A stretch of 63,789 nucleotides of DNA from Pseudomonas gingeri (GCF_013385425.1 NZ_JACAQA010000032.1:1-63789); one strand, 5' to 3'. Counted from the stretch's first letter, positions 45,273 to 54,212 are shown. Numbers and translations: made by a program. Notes: generated by a model from the letters alone, not told the origin.

Positions 45273-46060
45273 TGAGCACTGCGCTGATTCGCCTCGAGCA
45301 GGTGGGCGTGACCTTTGCCGGGCAGAACGTGCTCGACAATATCCACCTGAGCGTCGAGCCCGGGCAGATCGTCACCCTGATCGGCCCCAACGGCGCCGGC
45401 AAGACCACCCTGGTGCGCGCCGTGCTCGGGCTGCTCAAGCCGGATCGCGGGACGGTCTGGCGCAAGCCGAAACTGCGGGTCGGCTATATGCCGCAGAAAC
45501 TCCATGTCGACCCGACCCTGCCGCTGTCGGTGCTGCGCTTCCTGCGCCTGGTGCCGGGCGTCGACCGCGCGCGGGCCATGGCGGCCCTGGGCGAAGTCGG
45601 TGCCGAACAGGTGATCGACAGCCCGGTGCAAAGCATCTCCGGCGGCGAAATGCAGCGGGTGCTGCTGGCCCGCGCGCTGTTGCGCGAACCGCAACTGCTG
45701 GTGCTCGACGAACCCGTGCAAGGCGTCGATGTCGCCGGCCAGGCCGAGCTCTACAGCCTGATCACCCGCCTGCGCGACCGCCACGGCTGCGGCGTACTGA
45801 TGGTCTCCCACGACTTGCACCTGGTGATGAGCACCACCGACCAGGTGGTCTGCCTCAATCGCCATGTCTGCTGCTCCGGCCATCCCGAGCAGGTCAGCGG
45901 CGACCCGGCCTTCGTCGAGCTGTTCGGGCAGAACGCCCAGAGCCTGGCGATCTATCACCACCACCATGACCACGCCCACGATCTGCACGGTGCCGTGGTC
46001 AGCGACGCGGCCCCGGCGGCCCACACCCACGTTCATGGAGAAAGCTGCAAGCATGGCTGA
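45272..46060 (+). CDS. znuC: Zinc ABC transporter ATPase ZnuC
   Basis: 262 residues from the ATG at 45272. Walker A GPNGAGKTTLV, signature SISGGEMQRVLLAR and Walker B LLVLDEPVQGVD are present. The C-terminal 35 residues are strikingly histidine-rich (YHHHHDHAHDLHG, then HTHVHGESCKHG), a possible zinc-binding tail seen in some ZnuC proteins. Its end overlaps the znuB start by eight bases. Confidence 0.95.
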   Translation: MSTALIRLEQVGVTFAGQNVLDNIHLSVEPGQIVTLIGPNGAGKTTLVRAVLGLLKPDRGTVWRKPKLRVGYMPQKLHVDPTLPLSVLRFLRLVPGVDRARAMAALGEVGAEQVIDSPVQSISGGEMQRVLLARALLREPQLLVLDEPVQGVDVAGQAELYSLITRLRDRHGCGVLMVSHDLHLVMSTTDQVVCLNRHVCCSGHPEQVSGDPAFVELFGQNAQSLAIYHHHHDHAHDLHGAVVSDAAPAAHTHVHGESCKHG

Positions 46061-46841
46061 TTTCCTGCTCTACGCCCTGCTTGCAGGCTTGGCCCTGGCG
46101 CTGGTGGCGGGCCCGTTGGGTTCGTTCGTGGTCTGGCGGCGCATGGCCTATTTCGGCGACACCTTGTCCCACGCGGCCCTGCTCGGCGTGGCCCTGGGCT
46201 TTCTGCTGGACGTCAGCCCGACCCTGGCGGTGACCGTCGGCTGCCTGCTGCTGGCGGTGTTGCTGGTGACCTTGCAACAACGCCAGCCCCTGGCCTCCGA
46301 CACCCTGCTGGGGATTCTTGCACCGAGCACCTTGTCCCTCGGCCTGGTGGTACTAAGCTTCATGCATGAAGTGCGGATCGACCTGATGGGTTACCTGTTC
46401 GGCGACCTGCTGGCCATCAGCACCACCGACCTGTACTGGATCCTCGGTGGCAGCGCGGCGGTGCTGGTGCTGTTGATCAGCCTCTGGCGGCCGCTGCTGG
46501 CGATCACCGTGCATGAAGAACTCGCCACGGTGGAAGGCTTGCCGGTGGCGTCGTTGCGCATGGCGCTGATGCTGCTGATCGCGGTGGTGATTGCAGTGGC
46601 GATGAAGATCGTCGGCGTGCTGCTGATCACCTCTTTGCTGATCATCCCGGCCGCCGCCGCCCAGCGCCACGCCCGTTCGCCGGAGCAGATGGCCCTGGGT
46701 GCCAGCCTGCTCGGCATGCTCGCGGTGTGCGGTGGTCTGGCGCTGTCCTGGTTCAAGGACACCCCGGCGGGGCCGTCCATCGTGGTCACGGCCGCCGGCC
46801 TGTTTCTGCTGAGTTTTGTCCTGCCACGCAGAGGGGTGTAG
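46053..46841 (+). CDS. znuB: Zinc ABC transporter permease ZnuB
   Basis: 262 residues from the ATG at 46053 (MADFLLYALLAGLALALVAG). Seven to nine hydrophobic helices of the ABC-3 family, with the conserved WRRMAYFGDTLSHAALLGVA. It forms the inner membrane channel for Zn2+ with ZnuC. It is the last gene of the zur operon. Confidence 0.95.
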   Translation: MADFLLYALLAGLALALVAGPLGSFVVWRRMAYFGDTLSHAALLGVALGFLLDVSPTLAVTVGCLLLAVLLVTLQQRQPLASDTLLGILAPSTLSLGLVVLSFMHEVRIDLMGYLFGDLLAISTTDLYWILGGSAAVLVLLISLWRPLLAITVHEELATVEGLPVASLRMALMLLIAVVIAVAMKIVGVLLITSLLIIPAAAAQRHARSPEQMALGASLLGMLAVCGGLALSWFKDTPAGPSIVVTAAGLFLLSFVLPRRGV

Positions 46842-46878
46842 ACTTGCTCGTTTTTTGCGCAATTAGAGAGTCGCAGGA

Positions 46879-47595
46879 ATGAAGCCGTTCGCCTCCCGTT
46901 ATCTGCTCCTTGTCGCATTTTCCCTGCTGCTGGGCGCCTGCCAGAGCACCCCGCCGGTGGACACCTCGGTGCCCGATGCCCGGGTCGCGGCCATCGCCGC
47001 GCTGGAGCAGAGCATCAGCAGCAATGAACTGGCCACTGCCGAGGACCAATTGGGTGCCTTGCAGACGCAGTCGCCGGACGATCCCCAATGGGTGACCTAC
47101 CAGCGGCAGCTGGCCGAAGCCTATTTGCAACGCAGCCAGATCGTCCTGCAAAAAGGCGACGTCAACGCCGCCGCCACGGCCCTGAGCCGTGCCCGGGCAC
47201 TGATGCCCAAGGCACCGGCCCTGACCGGCGGGGTCAACGGTGCGATTGCCCAGGCACGCAAGGCCGAGCTGGAAAAGGCCGAGGCCGCGCTCAAGGCTGC
47301 CGAAGCCAAGCCGGCGGCGCGCTTGATCGACCCGAGCGCCGAGAGCAGCACCATTGCCCTGAACATCCAGGACATTGCGCAACTGCGCAAACAGATGGAT
47401 GCGCTGGCGGCGGACGTGGTGAATTACCAGTGCACGGTGACCTTCCAGGTGCCGCGCACCCAGGATTACCCGTGGCTGGCGACCTTGCTGGAAAAACGTG
47501 TGAAGAAGCTCGATGCCGATTTTGCGCTGACGATCGACAAGCAGATCGACCGGCAGGTGAAGGCCCAGGTGGTCTTGAGCCCACGCAAGCCTTGA
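46879..47595 (+). CDS. Predicted lipoprotein, conserved in Pseudomonas (PA5502-like)
   Basis: 238 residues with a type II signal peptide (LLVAFSLLLGACQSTPP, lipobox LLGAC). Two tetratricopeptide-like helical stretches (about 35-130: AIAALEQSISSNELATAEDQ, WVTYQRQLAEAYLQRSQIVL) precede a coiled, lysine/alanine-rich region, and a final strand-rich part. The length and position between znuB and metN match a conserved lipoprotein gene. Function is unknown. Confidence 0.85.
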   Translation: MKPFASRYLLLVAFSLLLGACQSTPPVDTSVPDARVAAIAALEQSISSNELATAEDQLGALQTQSPDDPQWVTYQRQLAEAYLQRSQIVLQKGDVNAAATALSRARALMPKAPALTGGVNGAIAQARKAELEKAEAALKAAEAKPAARLIDPSAESSTIALNIQDIAQLRKQMDALAADVVNYQCTVTFQVPRTQDYPWLATLLEKRVKKLDADFALTIDKQIDRQVKAQVVLSPRKP

Positions 47596-47603
47596 AGCCG
47601 GCG

Positions 47604-47630
47604 CCCGCCGCTTGCTCCTCAAGCGGCGGG
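47604..47630 (+). terminator. Hairpin after the lipoprotein gene
   Basis: CCCGCCGCTTG and CAAGCGGCGGG form a perfect 11-bp stem around CTCCT. It lies between the convergent lipoprotein and cytolysin stops and lacks a long T-run. Confidence 0.6.
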
Positions 47631-47653
47631 TGAAACATTATCCGAGCCCGCGA

Positions 47654-49675
47654 TTACAGCCCATCACGCAGTATCTCGATACGCCACCGCTGACGTGCAT
47701 CGATAGGGTTTCTGTAGGTCGAGACCCAGTCCGGGCTGACCTGCGGTGAAACACCATTTTCGTTGGGCATCACGTCGCCCGCCGAAGGCGCTCCGGGATA
47801 ACTGGCCCACGGGATATTGAAGCGGTTGAAGGCGTTGACCGGCACATCGTCGAAGGCCATCGAGCCGTCCGGCTTTGCCGAGGGTCGCGTCCCCTGGACA
47901 AACAGGCGCCAGTCCAGGTTATAGAGCGAATGAATCCGGTCGGCACGCCACTCCCATTGTTGGCGATTGTCGATACGGCAGGTTTCAGTCGACAGCGCAC
48001 CCGAGCGCTCCTGCAACGCAAGGCACTTTCCAGACCCACGGTTTACATAACGACTTTCCGAGTCGAGTCCCCATAGATGGCTTTTTTGCTGGGCATTGCA
48101 CGCGGCAAGCGTCACCGTGCTCCCCGACTCGACCAGGCATCTTCCGGCACCGTCCTGGGAGCGGATAAGCACCGACATCTCGCGAGTCAGGTAAGGGCTT
48201 GATAAATCCAGGACAAACTCACTGTTATGGGCATAGTTGACCAATTCGCTCCTCTTCTTGATCTGGGTCCGATCCCGCCACCATTCATCCAGTTGGAGGT
48301 CATAGCCGGCACCGACTATCACTTTCGCATTGCCGCTGTAACTGCCCGGTAACTCCCAGACACTGTAGGTTTCCAGGCTGGCCTGGCGCATCATCGGCGT
48401 CATGCGACTCTCTGTCAGAATCGGCCCGTTGGCGGTGACCCTGTCAATCAACGCACTTCTGAGACGAGGTGCGATGGGGGCCACCCAATGCGCGCCGCGG
48501 TTATTTGACGATGCCAACAACGAGTAGTCCTTGAAGCTGGTCGCCAGGGTTTTGCTATTGGTGTGCTCATAACTGGCACCCAGACTGAAAGGGGATTTGG
48601 CCACGTAGGTGGCCTTATCCGTCGCTCCGGGCCCGAACTCGGCACCTACCGAGCCACCGATGGTGAAACCACGGGTCTGCGTCTCGTTGTAACTGAACTC
48701 CGTTCGGCCATCACTCGGGGGAGCAAATCTCACCAGGCCCGGACCGGCACCGGCGGCCTCGACCATATGGCTTACCCGGTACGTCTGGGGCAGATAGGAG
48801 GCCCAGAGATTCCTGACACCGGGTATCGGTGTGAGAATGCCATTTCTCTCCGATTTAATCGTCGTTGGATTACCCTTGATAATAATGAACTTCTTGTCTT
48901 GAGCGCGCAGGGCACTTCTGATGATCTCGATATTGGCCAATGTCGAGACTTCACCCCTGCGGCCCGTTTGAGACAAGTTGAATGTCAGGCTCGGCACCGC
49001 TGTAAAATCCGAAGAACTTACTTGCACCGGAGCACCGGCAGGTGGATGCTCTGCCGATCCCTGTAATGTCGCGACGCCTTCTTCCGCCTCAGTGGCCGTA
49101 TGCCCATCTTGCCCGGACTGCCACTTCAGCACTTGTTCTTCGAGTGCGGCAATCTGTTCCTGCGTGTTCAAATCATCGAAACCCTGGACCTCTACCTGGG
49201 CGTTATTTTTTCGGTAAAACAGCGTATAGCGCGAGGAACCGGCGATACCAAACAAAGCGGCAACCTGCCCCTTCAACTCGGCATTATCACCGTCCATTTT
49301 CAGCAAAACAGGTATCTGCTCGGCAAACAGCTGACCCACCTTGGCCTGAACGTCCTCATCTTGCGTAACGGCCGCGATATCCAGATAAGCCAAGGCAATA
49401 CCTGCCCGCTGCCGCTCTATCTCCTCGGGCTCCAGGGCATCGGCCATCAGGCGTGGCCAGGCCTCAAACGTCTCCGGAAGCACCTGTGCGGAAGGGGGGC
49501 CGAACATCAGCAGTTTTTGAGAGGAGATAATATTCTGGGCGCTCGACGAACCCGTCGAACTATCACTGGCGGCTGCGATATTATGAATCGACAGGGCAAG
49601 CAAACCCATAACCATGGTCTTGAGTGGTTTCAATGCGATCACCTTATTTATTGTTTCCAAACTTATCGGAAACAC
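47654..49675 (-). CDS. VCC/VVH-like beta-barrel pore-forming cytolysin
   Basis: 673 residues from a GTG at 49675; a GTG at 49642 (ahead of ALKPLKTMVMGLLALS) gives a cleaner signal peptide ending IAAA. In order: an N-terminal extension (about 40-115); a pro-domain-like segment (about 116-188, VLLKMDGDNAELKGQVAAL, GIAGSSRYTLFYRKNNAQVE) resembling that of Vibrio cholerae cytolysin; a leukocidin-type cytolysin core (about 225-500) with an amphipathic glycine/serine stem (RGFTIGGSVGAEFG, SPFSLGASYEHTNSK); and a ricin-like beta-trefoil (about 500-673) with LWG/QQWEW/QRW motifs and cysteines 513/526 and 551/566. It lacks room for the VCC beta-prism. No secretion or regulator gene is adjacent. It is probably a secreted protoxin. 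Confidence 0.85.
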   Translation of the reverse strand: MFPISLETINKVIALKPLKTMVMGLLALSIHNIAAASDSSTGSSSAQNIISSQKLLMFGPPSAQVLPETFEAWPRLMADALEPEEIERQRAGIALAYLDIAAVTQDEDVQAKVGQLFAEQIPVLLKMDGDNAELKGQVAALFGIAGSSRYTLFYRKNNAQVEVQGFDDLNTQEQIAALEEQVLKWQSGQDGHTATEAEEGVATLQGSAEHPPAGAPVQVSSSDFTAVPSLTFNLSQTGRRGEVSTLANIEIIRSALRAQDKKFIIIKGNPTTIKSERNGILTPIPGVRNLWASYLPQTYRVSHMVEAAGAGPGLVRFAPPSDGRTEFSYNETQTRGFTIGGSVGAEFGPGATDKATYVAKSPFSLGASYEHTNSKTLATSFKDYSLLASSNNRGAHWVAPIAPRLRSALIDRVTANGPILTESRMTPMMRQASLETYSVWELPGSYSGNAKVIVGAGYDLQLDEWWRDRTQIKKRSELVNYAHNSEFVLDLSSPYLTREMSVLIRSQDGAGRCLVESGSTVTLAACNAQQKSHLWGLDSESRYVNRGSGKCLALQERSGALSTETCRIDNRQQWEWRADRIHSLYNLDWRLFVQGTRPSAKPDGSMAFDDVPVNAFNRFNIPWASYPGAPSAGDVMPNENGVSPQVSPDWVSTYRNPIDARQRWRIEILRDGL

Positions 49676-50160
49676 GGAAATTCCGTGTCAAACAAATAAA
49701 ACGACTAAGGCCATCCATTGCTTTCCGGCTAAACACTCAATTCACAAATTTCAATCAAGAAACTTGTAACACCCGAAGATAACACCCCACTTCGGGAGCC
49801 GGATTAGTTAAAAGCCTACTTGAACAAAAACAACAAGTCTCGGAAAAAGCCGATTCAAAATATTAACATCCAGAAGCCGAATTGGATCCACTCGCTACTA
49901 TAAGACCCTGAACTTCACACAAAAGAAACCTCCTACACAACACAGCACAATCGATGTAAACCCGTTACCCGCTGATGGGGAGACTGCCAGCCAATACCGC
50001 CACTCGACGGCGCTCGGCGCGACGACCGCCGCTGATCGAGATATGCCCAAATTAAAGGTAGAATGCGAAATAAATGCTAAGACGACCTATACGGACAGGC
50101 TAAAATGCCCGCCCGGCTAACCGCTGACCTTTTTCCATTGCGCCCCACAAGGTTCGCTAC
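49676..50160. other. AT-richer intergenic region between the cytolysin and metN
   Basis: 485 bases, no gene seen. The first 270 bases are noticeably AT-rich compared with the surroundings, and the sequence becomes GC-rich near metN, consistent with a junction between acquired and core DNA. It must contain the cytolysin promoter on the minus strand and the metN promoter on the plus strand. No direct repeats or integrase were seen. Confidence 0.5.
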
Positions 50161-51168
50161 GTGATCGAGTTTCATAACGTCCATAAAACCTACCGGGTCG
50201 CCGGTAAGGATATTCCCGCCCTGCACCCCACCAACCTGCGGGTTGAGAACGGCCAGGTCTTCGGCCTGATCGGTCATTCCGGCGCGGGAAAAAGTACCCT
50301 GCTGCGCCTGATCAATCGCCTGGAAGCCCCCAGCGGCGGCCAGATCATCGTCGACGACGAAGAGGTCACGGCGCTCGACGCCAATGGCCTGCGGCGTTTC
50401 CGCCAACAGGTCGGGATGATCTTCCAGCACTTCAACCTGCTGGCCTCCAAGACCGTGGCCGACAACGTCGCGCTGCCGCTGACCCTGGCCGGCGAGCTGT
50501 CCCGGCGCGAGATCGACCAGCGGGTCGCCGAACTCTTGCAACGGGTCGGCCTGTCCGACCACGCGAAGAAATACCCGGCCCAGTTGTCCGGCGGCCAGAA
50601 GCAGCGCGTCGGCATTGCCCGCGCCCTGGCGACCAAACCGAAGATCCTGCTGTGCGACGAAGCCACCAGCGCCCTCGACCCGCAAACCACCGCGTCGGTC
50701 CTGCAACTGCTGGCCGAGATCAATCGCGAGTTGAAGCTGACCATCGTGCTGATCACCCATGAAATGGACGTGATCCGCCGGGTCTGCGACGTGGTCGGGG
50801 TGATGGATGCCGGCGTGATCGTCGAACAGGGTCCGGTGGCCGAGGTGTTCCTGCACCCCAAGCACCCGACCACTCGCCGCTTCGTCCAGGAAGACGAACA
50901 GATCGACGAAAGCGAGCAGCGTGACGACTTCGCCCATGTGCCGGGCCGTATAGTGCGTCTGACCTTCCAGGGCGAAGCCACCTACGCGCCGCTGCTGGGT
51001 ACCGTCGCCCGTGAAACCGGCGTGGACTACAGCATCCTTGCCGGGCGCATCGACCGCATCAAGGACACCCCTTATGGGCAACTGACGCTCGCCGTCACCG
51101 GCGGCGACATGGAGGCCGCCTTCGCGCGCTTCACCGCCGCCGACGTCCATATGGAGGTACTGCGCTGA
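50161..51168 (+). CDS. metN: Methionine ABC transporter ATPase MetN
   Basis: 335 residues from a GTG (MIEFHNVHKTYRVAGKDIPAL). Walker A GHSGAGKSTLLRLIN, signature LSGGQKQRVGIARAL and Walker B ILLCDEATSALDPQ are intact. The C-terminal NIL domain (about 250-335), which binds methionine and shuts the transporter, is present. It shares its last base with the start of metI (TGATGG). Confidence 0.95.
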   Translation: MIEFHNVHKTYRVAGKDIPALHPTNLRVENGQVFGLIGHSGAGKSTLLRLINRLEAPSGGQIIVDDEEVTALDANGLRRFRQQVGMIFQHFNLLASKTVADNVALPLTLAGELSRREIDQRVAELLQRVGLSDHAKKYPAQLSGGQKQRVGIARALATKPKILLCDEATSALDPQTTASVLQLLAEINRELKLTIVLITHEMDVIRRVCDVVGVMDAGVIVEQGPVAEVFLHPKHPTTRRFVQEDEQIDESEQRDDFAHVPGRIVRLTFQGEATYAPLLGTVARETGVDYSILAGRIDRIKDTPYGQLTLAVTGGDMEAAFARFTAADVHMEVLR

Positions 51169-51842
51169 TGGACCTGTTTCTGAATTTCTTCGCCAACGTC
51201 GACTGGGCGGATATCTGGGAAGCCACAGGCGATACCATGCTGATGCTCGGCACCTCGCTGGTGTTCACCATCCTGCTGGGCCTACCCCTGGGGATCCTGC
51301 TGTTCCTCTGCAGCCCGCGCCAGTTGCTGGAGCAGAAGGCTACCTACGCGATCCTGGCCTTCGTGGTGAACGTGGTGCGCTCGCTGCCATTCATCATCCT
51401 GCTGATCGTGATGATTCCGTTCACCGTGCTTCTCACCGGCACCTCCCTGGGCGTGGCCGGGGCCATCCCGCCGCTGGTGATCGGCGCCGCGCCGTTCTTC
51501 GCGCGGCTGGTGGAAACCGCGCTGCGCGAAGTCGACCGGGGCATTATCGAAGCCACCCAGGCGATGGGCGCGACCACCCGCCAGATCATTCTCAATGCGC
51601 TGTTGCCGGAAGCCCGGCCGGGCATTCTCGCGGCGATTACCGTGACCGCCATTACCCTGGTGAGCTATACCGCCATGGCCGGTGTGGTCGGTGCCGGCGG
51701 CCTCGGCGACCTGGCGATCCGCTATGGTTACCAGCGTTTCCAGACCGATGTCATGGTGGTCACGGTGATCATGCTGATCGTCCTGGTGCAGGTGCTGCAG
51801 AGCATCGGCGACCGGCTGGTGGTGCACTTTTCCCGTAAGTAA
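51168..51842 (+). CDS. metI: Methionine ABC transporter permease MetI
   Basis: 224 residues with five hydrophobic helices. The EAA loop with the coupling helix is GIIEATQAMGATTRQIILNALLPEARPGI (about 120-150, EAxxxxGA pattern). It forms the inner-membrane channel for D/L-methionine with MetN. It starts at the metN stop, and metQ follows after 67 bases. Confidence 0.95.
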   Translation: MDLFLNFFANVDWADIWEATGDTMLMLGTSLVFTILLGLPLGILLFLCSPRQLLEQKATYAILAFVVNVVRSLPFIILLIVMIPFTVLLTGTSLGVAGAIPPLVIGAAPFFARLVETALREVDRGIIEATQAMGATTRQIILNALLPEARPGILAAITVTAITLVSYTAMAGVVGAGGLGDLAIRYGYQRFQTDVMVVTVIMLIVLVQVLQSIGDRLVVHFSRK

Positions 51843-51909
51843 AATCCGCTTTTTACACCTGAATAAGCCGGCCCCAGGCCGGCATGCGCCCCTCACATGG
51901 AGTCGTTCG

Positions 51910-52683
51910 ATGAAAAAACTGATTGCTGCCTTTGCCGCCGTTGCCGCCCTCTCGGCCCACGCCGCCGAAACCCTGACCGTTGCCGCCTCGCCGGTCCCCC
52001 ACGCGGAAATCCTCGAGTTCGTCAAACCGGTCCTGGCCAAGGAAGGCGTGGACCTGAAGGTCAAGGTCTTCACCGACTACGTGCAACCGAACGTGCAAGT
52101 GGCCGAGAAACGCCTGGACGCCAACTTCTTCCAGCACCAGCCGTACCTGGATGAGTTCAACAAGAGCAAGGGCACCCACCTGGTCAGCGTTGCCGGCGTG
52201 CATGTGGAGCCCCTGGGCGCCTACTCCAGCAAGTACAAGAAACTCGCCGACCTGCCAGGCGGCGCCAATGTGGTGATCCCGAACGACGCCACCAACGGCG
52301 GCCGCGCCCTGCTGCTGCTGCAGAAAGCCGGTCTGATCAAGCTGAAGGACGCCACCAACATCCTGTCGACGCCCAAAGACATCGTCGAGAACACCAAGGA
52401 CCTGAAGATCCGCGAACTGGAAGCCGCCACCCTGCCGCGCGTGCTGACCCAGGTCGACCTGGCCCTGATCAACACCAACTACGCCCTGGAAGCCAAGCTG
52501 GACCCGGCCAAGGACGCACTGATCATCGAGGGTAGCGACTCGCCGTACGTGAACATCCTGGTGGCCCGCGAGGACGACAAGGATTCGGACGCGATGAAGA
52601 AGCTGGTCGCGGCGCTGCACAGCCCTGAAGTGAAAGCCTTCATCCTCGAGAAGTACAAGGGCGCGATCGTACCGGCGTTCTAA
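51910..52683 (+). CDS. metQ: Methionine-binding protein MetQ (NlpA family)
   Basis: 257 residues. The N-terminal signal (MKKLIAAFAAVAALSAHAAE) has no lipobox cysteine, so this appears to be a soluble periplasmic protein rather than the lipoprotein found in E. coli. Family segments are VKVFTDYVQPNVQVAEKRLD, DANFFQHQPYLDEFNKSKG and VVIPNDATNGGRALLLLQKAG. It completes the metNIQ operon. Confidence 0.94.
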   Translation: MKKLIAAFAAVAALSAHAAETLTVAASPVPHAEILEFVKPVLAKEGVDLKVKVFTDYVQPNVQVAEKRLDANFFQHQPYLDEFNKSKGTHLVSVAGVHVEPLGAYSSKYKKLADLPGGANVVIPNDATNGGRALLLLQKAGLIKLKDATNILSTPKDIVENTKDLKIRELEAATLPRVLTQVDLALINTNYALEAKLDPAKDALIIEGSDSPYVNILVAREDDKDSDAMKKLVAALHSPEVKAFILEKYKGAIVPAF

Positions 52684-52710
52684 GCCACACAGTTAAGACC
52701 GAACACCGTT

Positions 52711-52784
52711 CCTGTAGGAGCAGGGCTTGCCCGCGAAGCTTTTAGTGGCCTTCAGGGCCGCGGGCAAGCCCTGCTCCTACAAGG
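52711..52784. repeat. REP pair (BIME)
   Basis: CCTGTAGGAGCAGGGCTTGC with CCGCG (52711-52735) is mirrored by CGGGCAAGCCCTGCTCCTAC (about 52761-52780). It lies between the metQ and lysR stops. The core GCAGGGCTTGCCC/GGGCAAGCCCTGC is closest to the first REP pair at 114-212. Confidence 0.9.
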
Positions 52785-52817
52785 GTTGGTGCCGTTTGCA
52801 AGGAATCGAACAGGCCG

Positions 52818-53678
52818 TTATACCGGCTGACGCAGACACTCCAGCAGACAATCCAGCGCCGGCTGCCGCTGGGCGCGACGCAACACCGCGATCAACTGCC
52901 GCTCGAAAGTCAGCGCCCCCAACCCGATCACTCGCAACTGATCCGCCCGCTGCAACCACAGTCCCGCCCGGGGCACCAGCGACACCCCCAGCCCGCACTC
53001 CACCATCCGCGCAATCGCTTCCAGCTCATCCAGCTCCAGCGCATCGCGTACCTGTATCCGCTGTTCCCGCAGAAACTGACTGACCAGCCGCCCGCCAAAG
53101 GATGCCCGGTCATACCGTACGAACGGCTGCTCGGCGAGCAATTGCAGCGGGTCATCACCCGGCAGATGCAGCGGCGCGATCAGCACAAAGGGCTCGCTGG
53201 CCAGGGGAATCTCCAGCAACTCCTTGGGCAGCTCGAACGGCGGCTTGATCAACAGCGCCAGGTCCAGCTCACCGGCATCCACCTGGCCCAGCAGATTGAG
53301 GGAAACCCCCGGCACCAGCTTCAACTCCACCCGTGGCGCCGCCTGGCGAAAGCGCGGCAAGGCCTGGGGCAACAAACCGGTCTGCACCGTGGCAATGGCG
53401 CCGATACGCAACTCCCCCTGCCACTCGGCGGCGCTCGTCGACAGGGCCATCTGCCCGTACAAGGCGAGGATCTGCTCGGCCAGGGGCAGCGCATGGCGAC
53501 CCGCCGCATTCAGCACGGCAGCCCGCCCACTGCGGTCGAACAGGCGCACCCCGAGGTTCTGCTCCAGCACGCGCATCTGCGCGCTGACCGCCGACTGGGT
53601 CAGCCCCACCTGCTGGCCGGCGGCGACAAAGGTGCCTTCGCGGGCAACGCGGATAAAGGTCTTGAGTTCACGAAGCAT
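52818..53678 (-). CDS. LysR-family transcriptional regulator
   Basis: 286 residues. The winged helix is at 1-65 (ELKTFIRVAREGTFVAAGQQ, GLTQSAVSAQMRVLEQNLG, LFDRSGRAAVLNAAG) and the effector-binding domain occupies 90-286. It is divergent from the VOC protein gene at 53784 across about 105 bases and may regulate it. The effector is unknown. Confidence 0.88.
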   Translation of the reverse strand: MLRELKTFIRVAREGTFVAAGQQVGLTQSAVSAQMRVLEQNLGVRLFDRSGRAAVLNAAGRHALPLAEQILALYGQMALSTSAAEWQGELRIGAIATVQTGLLPQALPRFRQAAPRVELKLVPGVSLNLLGQVDAGELDLALLIKPPFELPKELLEIPLASEPFVLIAPLHLPGDDPLQLLAEQPFVRYDRASFGGRLVSQFLREQRIQVRDALELDELEAIARMVECGLGVSLVPRAGLWLQRADQLRVIGLGALTFERQLIAVLRRAQRQPALDCLLECLRQPV

Positions 53679-53783
53679 GGCTTACTCAACAAAAATAGTC
53701 GGGCTCGGAAACAAGAATATGCGCTTTTCAGCAAAATAATCATCGCTACACTGAAAGCTCCTTCCCCCAGCCTGGTATCCGAC

Positions 53784-54209
53784 ATGGCGCTTTCACCCTT
53801 CCACCTGGCAATCCCGGTCCATGACCTGGCCGCGGCCCGACATTTCTACGGCGATGTTTTTGCCTGCCCGGAAGGACGCAGCAGCGATCACTGGGTGGAC
53901 TTCGACTTCTTCGGTCATCAGTTGGTGATTCACTACCAGGCCAAGACGGCGGCCCAGGAACAGGCGTTGAGCAACCCGGTGGACGGCCACGACGTGCCGG
54001 TACCGCATTTCGGCGTGGTGCTGGAATGGGAAACCTGGGAAGCGCTGGCCGAGCGCCTGAAAGAGAAGGGCACCCGGTTCGTGATCGAACCCTACGTGCG
54101 CTTCAAGGGGCAGGTGGGCGAACAGGCAACCATGTTCCTGTTCGACCCGTGCGGCAATGCCCTGGAGTTCAAGGCCTTCAAGGATATCGGGCAGATGTTT
54201 GCCAAATAG
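53784..54209 (+). CDS. VOC-family (glyoxalase/dioxygenase-fold) protein
   Basis: 141 residues from the ATG at 53784 (MALSPFHLAIPVHDLAAARH); upstream in-frame codons lie inside the lysR gene and are rejected. Two beta-alpha-beta-beta-beta units are visible (FHLAIPVHDLAAARHFYGDV and HFGVVLEWETWEALAERLKE), with candidate metal ligands H7, H62 region and E near VRFKGQVGEQATMFLFDPCG-NALEF. The reaction is not predictable. The probable regulator is the divergent LysR gene. Confidence 0.85.
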   Translation: MALSPFHLAIPVHDLAAARHFYGDVFACPEGRSSDHWVDFDFFGHQLVIHYQAKTAAQEQALSNPVDGHDVPVPHFGVVLEWETWEALAERLKEKGTRFVIEPYVRFKGQVGEQATMFLFDPCGNALEFKAFKDIGQMFAK

Positions 54210-54212
54210 CGG

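Noticed and set aside
49911..49940. GAACTT upstream of the cytolysin as an AlgU promoter
   Set aside because: GAACTT is present, but on the strand reading away from the toxin, and no TCTGA-like box lies 16-17 bases downstream.
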